11,986 nt of DNA, taken from contig CAMLFP010000152.1 of assembly GCA_946479335.1 (NCBI GenBank), positions 1-11,986 on the forward strand, written 5' to 3'. Source of the stretch: an uncultured Archangium sp. GTDB taxonomy: Bacteria; Myxococcota; Myxococcia; Myxococcales; Myxococcaceae. Position numbers and translations under genes: made by a program. This document shows positions 1 to 6,820 of the stretch, one piece after another. Below the pieces are notes generated by a model. The model did not search any database and was not told the origin of the DNA. It was given only the letters and a program-made list of their open reading frames with translations. Position 1 is the stretch's first letter; each line of letters opens with the position of its first letter.

Positions 1-783
1 TGCATCGTTCGCTGCACGCGAAGTCGCGTCACGCTTCGCGACGCCTGCATCGACCGCCGCTGCATCGTTCGCTGCACGCGAAGTCGCGTCACGCTTCGCG
101 ACGCCTGCATCGACCACCGCCGCATCGTTCGCTGCACGCGAAGTCGCGTCTCGCTTCGCGACGCCCGCATCGACCGCCGCTGCATCATTGACGCGTCCCG
201 AAGCGGGAGGCGCGTCACGCGTTACGGCCCCTGCATCGACCGCCGCTGCGTCACTCGCTGCGCGCGAAGTCGGAGGCGCGTCACGCTTCACGACGCCTGC
301 GTCAACCGCCGCTGCCTCATTGACGCGTCCCGAAGCGGGAGGCGCGTCGCGCTTCACGACGCCCGCGTCGACCACCTTCGCGTCACGCGGCGTCGGAGAC
401 GCGTCACGCGTCACGACTCCCGCGTCAACCACCGCTGCATCACTCGCTGCGCGCGAAGTCGGAGGCGCGTCGCGCTTCACGACACCTGCATCGACCGCCG
501 CGGCGTCGTTCGCTCCGCGCGAAGTCGCGTCACGCTTTGCGACGCCCGCATCAAGCCCACCGGTGCTCGTCATCGCGGCCGCGTCATTCGCTCCACGCGA
601 GGCCGGAGGCGCATCACGCTTCACAACGCCCGCGTCAGACCCAGCGCTGCTCGTCGCCACCGCCGCGTCATTGGCTCCACGCGAAGCCGGAGCCGCATCA
701 CGCTTCGCGACGCCAGCGTCGACCACCATCGCGTCACGCGGAGTCGGAGACGCGTCACGCTTCGCAACGCCAGCGTCAACGGC
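1..783 (-). repeat. In-gene tandem repeat array encoding Asp/Ala-rich 20-aa units
   Basis: At least twelve units lie within the outer-membrane protein gene. At 1-60, 61-120 and 121-180 the units are exactly 60 bp. The first two differ at one base and the third differs from them at three or four. Each encodes the 20 residues VDAGVAKRDA TSRAANDAAx. Towards 783 the units vary more: two have a 9-10-residue insertion (ATSSAGS-like), others carry APPASGRVN or ASPTPRDAK in the second half. VDAG and (K/T)RDA are the most constant parts. The array runs off the left edge, so the full copy number is unknown. All seen units are multiples of 3 bp, so the frame is kept. Confidence 0.9.
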
Positions 784-2007
784 CTCGATGCGGGGCAGCG
801 GCTCCACCGTCGGCGCGCTGGCCCTCAAGCGTCGTGCGTCACGGACCCCGGCGTCGGCCACGCTGAGCAACGGGCTCTCGGAGACGAGCACCATCGCCAG
901 CGGCGACGTGCTGGGCATCATGTACTCCGGGCAGCCGTCTTCATCGCGCACGCCGTTCCAGTTCTCGGCTTCGTACGGGCAGCGGTCGGGGTCGTTGGGC
1001 ACGCCGTCGAAGTCGGCGTCGCCCGACGGGAGCGCGCCCGCGTCGACGAGGTCGGCCTGCACCTGCAGCTGCTCCACCGTCGCGGGGTTGTGCCGCGGAG
1101 CCCACGCCACCCGCACCAGCGCGCGCGCGTCGGGCGTGCCGGCCGCACCCAGGAAACCCGCGCCCGCGGCGATGCCCAGTTGCAGGTGCTCTCCGATGAG
1201 CACCTGCGCGCCGAGCAGCGCCTCGAGGCTCATCCCGTTGACGGCGAACGCGTTCGCGCCGAAGACCTGCGACGAGAACCGCACCTCCGGGCCGATGTAG
1301 AGGCGCTCGTCGAGCAGCGCGAAGCCCACCGCCGCGCCCAGCCGCCCTTCCGACGCAGCCGTCATGCCCAGCGCCGGCGGCCCAATCGACGCGTACGAGC
1401 GAATGAGGAAGCCAGCATCCACCGTCCACCGGAACTTGTCGGCCGCGCCCGCCAGCACCACGCGCGGGAGGAAGCGCAGCGCGCGGTCGCCCTCGTTGCG
1501 CGCCTGCACCCCGAGCGGGAACCACACGTCGCCGCCGAGGTGCAGCGAGAAGCCGTCGCGCTCCGGCTGACCGAAGAGGCGCACCAGGAACCCCGCGCGC
1601 GGGTCACCCACCACCACGGAGTTCGAGGGTTGCGCGCCGCTCACTGGCTCCGCCGTGCCGCGCTCCAACAACGTCACCGGGAGGCTGGCGCGGAGGAGGA
1701 TGCGGTCGAGGAACGAGCCCGCGACGTCAACGTGCCCCAGCAGCGCCAACGAGATGATGGGCGTCGCCGCGCCGCGGCCCGTCGCGAGGGTGGGCAGCAG
1801 CGGGTTGAGCGCGCCGTCGGCCGTCACGCCCACCGCGAAGTACCGCGTGCCCGAGTACCACGGGCGGTCGACCATGAAGAGCCAGCTGCCGGCCGTGCTG
1901 CCGTCGTACCGGTGCACGTCGAAGCCACGCTCCTGCGCCCCGGCGGACAGCGCCGAGACCATGGTGAGGATGATCACGGCTCGACGAGCGACTGCAGACC
2001 CCGACAT
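1..2007 (-). CDS. Outer-membrane protein: signal peptide, beta-barrel, thrombospondin type 3 motif, Asp/Ala repeats (C-terminus off window)
   Basis: The frame is open for 669 codons from ATG at 2007 to the left edge with no stop, so the C-terminus is missing. The start is fixed by an in-frame TAG 15 nt upstream. Residues 1-24 form a signal peptide (AVIILTMVSALSAGA, cleavage probably before QERG). Residues ~25-315 are rich in alternating hydrophobic and aromatic strands (FSLHLGGDVWFPLGVQ, FRWTVDAGFLIRSY, ERLYIGPEVRFSSQVFG), as in outer-membrane beta-barrels. Residues 329-361 are a thrombospondin type 3 calcium motif (GDADFDGVPNDPDRCP, then DEDGCPE; C343 and C359 may pair). From about residue 410 the protein is a repeat of VDAGVxKRDAxPxSRxANDAA. 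Myxobacterial OmpA-family proteins often have barrel, TSP3, linker and then a peptidoglycan-binding OmpA domain; whether that domain follows is outside the window. It lies 44 bp downstream of the ACT gene on the same strand. Coding on this strand is supported by the signal peptide and TSP3 motif. Confidence 0.85.
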   Translation of the reverse strand, partial: MSGSAVARRAVIILTMVSALSAGAQERGFDVHRYDGSTAGSWLFMVDRPWYSGTRYFAVGVTADGALNPLLPTLATGRGAATPIISLALLGHVDVAGSFLDRILLRASLPVTLLERGTAEPVSGAQPSNSVVVGDPRAGFLVRLFGQPERDGFSLHLGGDVWFPLGVQARNEGDRALRFLPRVVLAGAADKFRWTVDAGFLIRSYASIGPPALGMTAASEGRLGAAVGFALLDERLYIGPEVRFSSQVFGANAFAVNGMSLEALLGAQVLIGEHLQLGIAAGAGFLGAAGTPDARALVRVAWAPRHNPATVEQLQVQADLVDAGALPSGDADFDGVPNDPDRCPYEAENWNGVRDEDGCPEYMMPSTSPLAMVLVSESPLLSVADAGVRDARRLRASAPTVEPLPRIEAVDAGVAKRDASPTPRDAMVVDAGVAKRDAAPASRGANDAAVATSSAGSDAGVVKRDAPPASRGANDAAAMTSTGGLDAGVAKRDATSRGANDAAAVDAGVVKRDAPPTSRAASDAAVVDAGVVTRDASPTPRDAKVVDAGVVKRDAPPASGRVNEAAAVDAGVVKRDAPPTSRAASDAAAVDAGAVTRDAPPASGRVNDAAAVDAGVAKRDATSRAANDAAVVDAGVAKRDATSRAANDAAAVDAGVAKRDATSRAANDA

Positions 2008-2016
2008 CGTCCACGC

Positions 2017-2022
2017 AGACTA
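2017..2022 (-). promoter_or_regulatory. Possible -10 element (TAGTCT) next to the outer-membrane protein start
   Basis: On the minus strand TAGTCT (TAnnnT pattern) ends 9 nt before the ATG at 2007. The only purine-rich stretch (GGGAGGGG, about 23 nt upstream) is too far away to be a ribosome site. A transcript from here would have almost no leader. No -35 box was recognised, and read-through from the ACT gene is an alternative. Confidence 0.3.
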
Positions 2023-2051
2023 CGGGGCCCCTCCCGCCGGAGATAGCCCGG

Positions 2052-2480
2052 TCAACGCCCCTGCAGTTTTCCCGTCGCAGCCAACTTCTTGAGCACCTCG
2101 ACCGCCTCCTCCGCGCGCGCCGCCGGCACGAAGACGTAGTCGCGGTTGAACGCCGAGACGATGTTGATGCTCATCGCCTGCTTCGCCAGGGTCTCCGAAA
2201 TCGCGGCCAGAAAACCAATCGCGTACAGCGACGAGTTGGTGTGCAGCGCGATGCCCTTGCAGAAGAACGCGTGCGGCAGGCCGCTGCGCGCGAGGTCGGC
2301 CTCGTCGAGCAACATCGTCAGCCCCTCCGGCTCGCGGCACGTCATCAGCGGGTTGAGGCCGCTGGGCACCGTTCTCCCCGCGGGCACGGTGACGAAGCTC
2401 CACGTGCCGTCGAGCAATGACGGCTGCATGGTGCGCAGCAGCGTCGCGAGATTCTTTTCACCCCCATCAAGGCTTCCCAC
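2052..2480 (-). CDS. ACT-domain protein (COG3602-like)
   Basis: A 142-residue soluble protein with a GTG start. It resembles the COG3602 family, in which an N-terminal ACT_3/DUF2241 segment is followed by an ACT_7 segment. Visible family features are an N-terminal GEKNLATLLRTMQPSLLDG, then FVTVPAG, then LNPLMTCREPEGLTMLL, then FFCKGIALHTNSSLYAIGF, and a C-terminal NIVSAFNRDYVFVPAARAEEA. ACT domains commonly bind amino acids and regulate enzymes, but this family has no settled function and no enzyme domain is fused here. The length fits the family. It is divergent from the POT transporter, with 34 bp between starts; a link to peptide uptake would be attractive but is only inference. The GTG is chosen because the family motif starts within ten residues of it; no in-frame stop was seen close upstream. 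Confidence 0.8.
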   Translation of the reverse strand: MGSLDGGEKNLATLLRTMQPSLLDGTWSFVTVPAGRTVPSGLNPLMTCREPEGLTMLLDEADLARSGLPHAFFCKGIALHTNSSLYAIGFLAAISETLAKQAMSINIVSAFNRDYVFVPAARAEEAVEVLKKLAATGKLQGR

Positions 2481-2488
2481 GGCGACGC

Positions 2489-2494
2489 ACTCTA
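2489..2494 (-). promoter_or_regulatory. Possible -10 element (TAGAGT) for the ACT-domain gene
   Basis: On the minus strand TAGAGT (TAnnnT pattern) lies 8 nt before the GTG at 2480, with no clear Shine-Dalgarno between. Transcription would start at or within a few bases of the start codon. It sits in the 34-bp divergent gap shared with the POT transporter gene. Confidence 0.3.
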
Positions 2495-2514
2495 CGTGCT
2501 AGGGCTCGCCGGTC

Positions 2515-4047
2515 GTGAGCACTCCTTCGCAGTCGCGCGAGCTCTTCGGCCACCCCATCGGCCTCTACGTCTGCTTCTTCACCGAGCTCTGGGAGCGCTT
2601 CTCGTTCTACGGGATGAAGGCGCTGCTCTTCTTCTACCTGACGAAGTACCACCTGTTCCGCGACGACGACTCGTACGACCTCATCGGCGCGTACGGCGGC
2701 CTCGTCTACGCGGTGCCCGTCATCGGAGGCCTGCTGGCCGACCGCTTCCTCGGCATGCGCAAGGCGGTCACCTTCGGCGGCGTCCTCCTCGTGCTGGGCC
2801 ACCTCGGCATGGCCTTCGAGGGCGTGCAGGCCACGATGAAAGACGGCGTGGTGACGCGCGACGGGCCCGCGCTGCAGGCGTTCTACTTCTCGCTGGCGTT
2901 GATCATCATGGGCGTCGGCTTCCTGAAGCCGAACATCTCCACCATCGTCGGCAAGCTGTACCCCGACAACGACCCTCGCCGCGAGTCGGGCTTCACCATC
3001 TTCTACGCGGGCATCAACATCGGCGCGCTCGTCTCGGGCCTGGTGTGCGGCTACCTCGGCGAGACGTACGGCTGGCGCTACGGCTTCGGCGCGGCGGGCC
3101 TCGGCATGGTGCTGGGCCTGGTGGTGTTCGTGGGCTTCCGCCAACACCTCCTCGGCCACGCGGAGTCACCCGCGCCCGAAGCGCTCGCGAAGTCGGTGCT
3201 CGGGCCGCTCAAGCTCGAGCACACCATCTACCTCTGCGCGCTCGCCGGCGTGGCGGTGGTGTGGCAGCTGCTGCAGCGCACGGCCACGGTGCACGGCGCG
3301 ATGCACCTCGTCTCGCTGTGCCTGCTGGGCTGGTTCGCGTGGTTCATCACCACCCAGTGCACGAAGGTGCAGCGCGAGCAGATGCTGGCGCTCATCTTCC
3401 TGATCCTCAGCTGCCTCATCTTCTTCTCGCTCTACGAGCAGACCTACGGGAGCTGGCTGGCCTTCACCGACCGCCTGCTGACGCGCGACGTGCTGGGGTG
3501 GAACATGACGCCCGCGCAGTCGACCAGCATCGGCGCCTTCTTCATCGTCGGCCTCTCGCCGGTCTTCGCGTGGCTGTGGCCCTTCCTCGACAAGCGGGGG
3601 CTCAACCCGTCGAAGCCGATGAAGAGCGTCATCGGGCTGGCCTTCGGTGGCCTCGCCTTCGTACCGCTGTGGCTGGCCGCGAAGAGCATCTCCACCACGT
3701 CGCCCACGGCGAGCATCTGGTGGCTGATGCTGGCGTACTTCGTCATCGAGCTGGGCGAGATGTCGCTCTCGCCCATCGGCCTCGCCGCCGTCTCGCAGCT
3801 CTCGGTCAAGCGCGTCACCGCGTTGATGATGGGCACCTGGTTCCTCGCCACCGCGTACTCGGAGGTCATCGCCGCGGCCTTCGGAAAACTGACGTCGCTC
3901 GACCAGGTCGAGGCCACTGACGTCGTTGTCGCGGCCGGCAAGTACGGCAACCTCTTCCAGTGGATGGTGTGGTTGGGCCTCGGCTCCGCGGTGCTGTACC
4001 TCGTGCTCGTGAAGCCGCTCACCACGTGGATGCACGGGGAGAAATGA
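2515..4047 (+). CDS. POT/PTR2-family proton-dependent oligopeptide transporter
   Basis: A 510-residue polytopic inner-membrane protein of the major facilitator superfamily, expected to import di- and tripeptides with protons. Residues 24-33 are ELWERFSFYG, the ExxERFxYYG signature on helix 1 that takes part in proton coupling. Residues 137-141 contain the LKPNI motif, and 160-170 (FTIFYAGINIG) are the PTR2 signature region. About 12-14 hydrophobic helices are visible over the whole length, and the size is normal for bacterial POT proteins. The start is GTG at 2515, with AGGG at 2501-2504 as a plausible ribosome site 10 nt upstream. It is divergent from the ACT-domain gene. The next gene starts 83 bp after its stop on the same strand, so read-through is possible but the functions are unrelated. 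Substrate specificity cannot be read from the sequence. Confidence 0.93.
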   Translation: MSTPSQSRELFGHPIGLYVCFFTELWERFSFYGMKALLFFYLTKYHLFRDDDSYDLIGAYGGLVYAVPVIGGLLADRFLGMRKAVTFGGVLLVLGHLGMAFEGVQATMKDGVVTRDGPALQAFYFSLALIIMGVGFLKPNISTIVGKLYPDNDPRRESGFTIFYAGINIGALVSGLVCGYLGETYGWRYGFGAAGLGMVLGLVVFVGFRQHLLGHAESPAPEALAKSVLGPLKLEHTIYLCALAGVAVVWQLLQRTATVHGAMHLVSLCLLGWFAWFITTQCTKVQREQMLALIFLILSCLIFFSLYEQTYGSWLAFTDRLLTRDVLGWNMTPAQSTSIGAFFIVGLSPVFAWLWPFLDKRGLNPSKPMKSVIGLAFGGLAFVPLWLAAKSISTTSPTASIWWLMLAYFVIELGEMSLSPIGLAAVSQLSVKRVTALMMGTWFLATAYSEVIAAAFGKLTSLDQVEATDVVVAAGKYGNLFQWMVWLGLGSAVLYLVLVKPLTTWMHGEK

Positions 4048-4130
4048 CGCCGGGCATTGTCGAGGTGGCGTTGATCCTGCAACGCTGCCGCCGATTCGCC
4101 GTTTCCCCTCACTTTTCTGAGGCGCTCCCC
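4048..4130 (+). other. Intergenic gap with a weak stem-loop
   Basis: An 83-bp gap between the POT transporter and the cytochrome lipoprotein. An inverted repeat GCGTTG (4068-4073), loop ATCCTG, CAACGC (4080-4085) gives a 6-bp stem without a T-run, too weak to call a terminator. GAGG at about 4119-4122 is a plausible but slightly distant ribosome site for the ATG at 4131. No promoter was recognised. Confidence 0.3.
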
Positions 4131-6227
4131 ATGAAGACCCGTCTGCTGACCGCTGCGCTCGCTGTGACGTTCGCCTTCTCTGCCTGCCAACCCAACGCCG
4201 CGGGCGGAGGCAACACCGCCGGTGGCTCCGTGGCCGTCAGCAAAGACGACGCGTTGGTGTACGCCGCCGACGGCGACCTCGACAAAGTCTTCGTCTACGA
4301 CACGAAACAGCAGCAGGTGGTGTCGGCCATCTCCGTGGGCCGTCAGCCCGAGAAGGTGCTGGTCGCGCCCGACGGCACGCTCTTCGTCACCAACCGCCTC
4401 GGCCGCAGCGTGTCGGTCATCCACCAGGGCGAGACCACCGAGGCCGCGAAGCTGAAGACCGCCGTGGAGCCGGTCGGCCTCGCGCTCACCGAAGACGGCA
4501 AGACGCTGTACGTCGTCAACGCCGCCAGCCTGCAAGACACCGACTTCGGCACGGTGATGGCCTTCGACACCAACACCCTGGCCATGAAGTGGGAGACGCC
4601 CGTCGGCCAGGAACCCCGCGGCCTCACCCTGGTCGGCGACGGCCGCCTCGCGGTGTCGCTCTCGAAGCAGGGCGACCTCGTCTTCCTCGACAGCAAGAGC
4701 GGCAAGGTGGTGCGCAACGGCACCGGCGTCTTCGAGCAGCTCAACGCCAGCGCGCTGGGCATCGCGAAGCCCGGCACCGGCGGCGGCCTCGGCCTGGAGC
4801 CGATGCCCGTCGACGGCCCCGGCTTCTTCAAGTCAGGCCCGCTCACCACGCACCCCCGCGCGATGGAGGCGCTGACGGTGTCGCCCTCCGGCAAGCAGCT
4901 CTTCGCGGCGGCGCAGCTGGCGTCTGACTCCATCGTGCAGACCAGCACCGGCGTCGACGCCGATGGCAACCCCTTGCCCGTCGACCCCGGGAGCAGCGGC
5001 AGCGGGTACGGCGGCGGCGGCTGTGGCGGCGGCTCCATCACCTCGCCGGCGCTGGTGACCTTCTCGGGCGAAGGCGACCCGCTGGTCGATGACCAACAGC
5101 AGTGCTTCAGCGGCGACCGCCGCACGCACCCCAGCACGGTGCTGGTCTCGCCCAGCTTCGAGCAGCCGATTCAGGGCCCGCGCGCCATCGCGCTCGACAG
5201 CACGGGCGTCTTCGCCTTCGTCGTCAACGAGTCGTCGAACAACGTGGCCGTCATCTCCACCAAGCCGGCGAGCACCACCAGCGCGACGTTCGACATGCAG
5301 GCCAACACCGGCGGCGTGGGCGCCCTCGGCGGCATGCGCAGCGGCAGCGACGTGCAGCTCGTCACCGTCGGCGCGGGCCCGTCGGGCATCGCGCTCTCGC
5401 ACGACGGCACGAAGGCGTGGGTCTACAACGCGTTCGACCACTCGCTGAGCACCCTGGAGGCCGTCTCCGGCGGGCTCATCAACACCGGCACGCAGCGGCT
5501 CAACACCATCCTCCCCGTCGAGCAGCAGGAGCGCCTCTCGCTCGACGCGCAGGCCGGCCGCCGCCTCTTCTTCTCGGCCGTCGACCCGCGGATGGATTCG
5601 CTGTCGACCGGCATCGCGTGCAGCAGCTGCCACGTCGAAGGCCGCGAAGACGGCCAGGTGTGGAACTTCCCGCAGGGGCCGCGCCAGACGCCGTCGCTCG
5701 CGGGCCGCAACACGATGCAGACCGCGCCGTTCCACTGGGCGGGTGAGTTCGACAACCTGACGCAGTTCATGGCGCACACCGTTCAGGAGCGCATGGGCGG
5801 CACCGGCGTCGACCCCGACATGGAGCGCCAGCTGGCGGCGTACATCTCCTCCATCCCCACGCCGGACAACGCGCTCAAGGAGACCACCCCGGCCGACGTG
5901 CTGGCCCGCGGTCAGGCGGCGTTCACCAAGGCGGAGTGCGACACCTGCCACACCACCGCGAACTTCACCGACAACAGCTTCGCCGACGTCGGCACCTTCG
6001 TGGGCACCGGCGCCGTGCTCGACGATGCGTCGCTCCGCCCGCACGGCGGCCTCAACACGCCGTCGATTCTCAGCGTCGCCCGCACCGCGCCGTACCTGCA
6101 CGACGGCAGCGCGCAGACGCTCCGCTCGCGCATCATGAAGGGCAAGCAGAGCGACCTGCACGGCAAGACGTCGCTGCTGTCTGACGATGAGGTCAACGAC
6201 CTGGTCGCGTACCTCAAGACGCTCTGA
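4131..6227 (+). CDS. Lipoprotein: YVTN-like beta-propeller fused to di-haem cytochrome c peroxidase/MauG-like domain
   Basis: A 698-residue exported lipoprotein. MKTRLLTAALAVTFAFSAC is a lipoprotein signal with the lipid-acceptor Cys at 19. The frame is open further upstream, but this ATG puts the signal peptide at the N-terminus. Residues ~35-480 hold YVTN/SMP-30-like propeller blades (VYAADGDLDKVFVYD, LFVTNRLGRSVSVI, LYVVNAAS, AFVVNESSNNVAVIS, AWVYNAFDHSLSTLE). Residues ~485-698 are a cytochrome c peroxidase/MauG-like domain with two CxxCH haem sites, CSSCH (497-501) and CDTCH (603-607), plus the family motif APYLHDGSAQTL. A Gly-rich insertion with a Cys (about 292-302) interrupts the propeller. 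Related di-haem enzymes reduce peroxide or oxidise a protein or organic substrate in the periplasm; the propeller may dock the partner or substrate, which is inference. It is convergent, 20 bp apart, with a ScsD-like thioredoxin. True peroxidase activity is unproven. Confidence 0.88.
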   Translation: MKTRLLTAALAVTFAFSACQPNAAGGGNTAGGSVAVSKDDALVYAADGDLDKVFVYDTKQQQVVSAISVGRQPEKVLVAPDGTLFVTNRLGRSVSVIHQGETTEAAKLKTAVEPVGLALTEDGKTLYVVNAASLQDTDFGTVMAFDTNTLAMKWETPVGQEPRGLTLVGDGRLAVSLSKQGDLVFLDSKSGKVVRNGTGVFEQLNASALGIAKPGTGGGLGLEPMPVDGPGFFKSGPLTTHPRAMEALTVSPSGKQLFAAAQLASDSIVQTSTGVDADGNPLPVDPGSSGSGYGGGGCGGGSITSPALVTFSGEGDPLVDDQQQCFSGDRRTHPSTVLVSPSFEQPIQGPRAIALDSTGVFAFVVNESSNNVAVISTKPASTTSATFDMQANTGGVGALGGMRSGSDVQLVTVGAGPSGIALSHDGTKAWVYNAFDHSLSTLEAVSGGLINTGTQRLNTILPVEQQERLSLDAQAGRRLFFSAVDPRMDSLSTGIACSSCHVEGREDGQVWNFPQGPRQTPSLAGRNTMQTAPFHWAGEFDNLTQFMAHTVQERMGGTGVDPDMERQLAAYISSIPTPDNALKETTPADVLARGQAAFTKAECDTCHTTANFTDNSFADVGTFVGTGAVLDDASLRPHGGLNTPSILSVARTAPYLHDGSAQTLRSRIMKGKQSDLHGKTSLLSDDEVNDLVAYLKTL

Positions 6228-6247
6228 GTCGGGGTGAGGGGCGCCGC

Positions 6248-6775
6248 CTACGCCAACAGCGCGCGGAAGATGAAGCCCAGCGTCGTCACGTAGCCCTGCG
6301 CGGAGCCCACCACGCGGCCCTGCGCGTCCAACACGTACAGCGTGGGGAAGGCCTCGACGCCCAGCGCCTGCGTGAAGTCTTCGCCCGCCAGCAGCACCGG
6401 GTAGTCGATGCGCTGTTGCTCCACCTCGTGGCGCACCTGGCTCACGTCGCTGAAGGCCGTGGCCACCGACACCACGTTGGCGCGCCCGCCGAGCCACCGC
6501 GCCGCGCGCGACACGTTGTCTGACTCCGCTTTGCAGACGCCACACCACGGCGCCCACACGGTGAGCAGCGTGGGTTTGCCGCGCAGCGACGACAGCGCCA
6601 CGGGTTCACCGTTCAAGTTCTGCAGCGTGAAGGCCGGGAGCTCCCCGCGCGGGTGGTGCCGCGTCTGGAAGGCGCTGACGACCGCCACCACCAACAGCAG
6701 CACCGCGCCGTCGACCGACCAGCGGAAGATTCGCGAGCTGCGGTAGCGAGCGCGGAGTGACTCGACGGCGTGCAT
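6248..6775 (-). CDS. Membrane-anchored TlpA/ScsD-like thiol-disulfide oxidoreductase
   Basis: A 175-residue protein with a short cytoplasmic head, one membrane segment at about 22-37 (DGAVLLLVVAVVSAF) and a periplasmic thioredoxin domain. The redox site is WCGVC at 77-81 (Cys78, Cys81), and the conserved cis-Pro is Pro144 in FPTLYVLD. The WAPWCGVCKAE region, the spacing and the C-terminal GYVTTLGFIF resemble ScsD/DsbE-like members of the TlpA family, which reduce or oxidise exported proteins, for example in cytochrome c maturation or copper stress. The ATG at 6775 is chosen because the hydrophobic anchor then sits near the N-terminus; the frame stays open further upstream, where it runs antisense over the next gene. 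The tail is 20 bp from the stop of the di-haem lipoprotein. No ScsB/CcdA-type electron donor is seen nearby. The in vivo substrate is unknown. Confidence 0.88.
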   Translation of the reverse strand: MHAVESLRARYRSSRIFRWSVDGAVLLLVVAVVSAFQTRHHPRGELPAFTLQNLNGEPVALSSLRGKPTLLTVWAPWCGVCKAESDNVSRAARWLGGRANVVSVATAFSDVSQVRHEVEQQRIDYPVLLAGEDFTQALGVEAFPTLYVLDAQGRVVGSAQGYVTTLGFIFRALLA

Positions 6776-6820
6776 GGAGGCGCTTGTAACGCGCCCGTAG
6801 CCCGTGCGAGAGGTGCGCGC

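Noticed and set aside
1..180. 60-bp repeats as a CRISPR array
   Set aside because: Units are contiguous with no unique spacers and keep a protein reading frame.
188..1300. Plus-strand 370-codon open frame of ASRFTTPAST-type repeats
   Set aside because: It is antisense to the outer-membrane protein repeats, starts inside the array and has no signal peptide or known domain. The minus-strand frame has a signal peptide, barrel and TSP3 motif.
1727..2014. Minus-strand frame starting with GTG at 2014
   Set aside because: It overlaps the true start in another frame and gives Arg-rich, low-complexity protein with no signal peptide.
1090..2046. Plus-strand 318-codon open frame
   Set aside because: Arg/Ala/His-rich composition typical of a shadow frame; it is fully antisense to the barrel region.
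2467..4035. Minus-strand frames across the POT transporter (230 and 289 codons)
   Set aside because: Arg/Glu/His-rich shadow composition; the plus-strand frame carries the ELWERFSFYG and PTR2 signatures.
3960..4130. Upstream extension of the cytochrome lipoprotein frame
   Set aside because: It overlaps the POT gene and would bury the lipoprotein signal; the ATG at 4131 begins a normal signal peptide.
4833..6557. Minus-strand 574-codon open frame
   Set aside because: Antisense to the propeller-cytochrome gene, Arg/Ala/Gly-rich, no domain; the opposite strand has two CxxCH sites.
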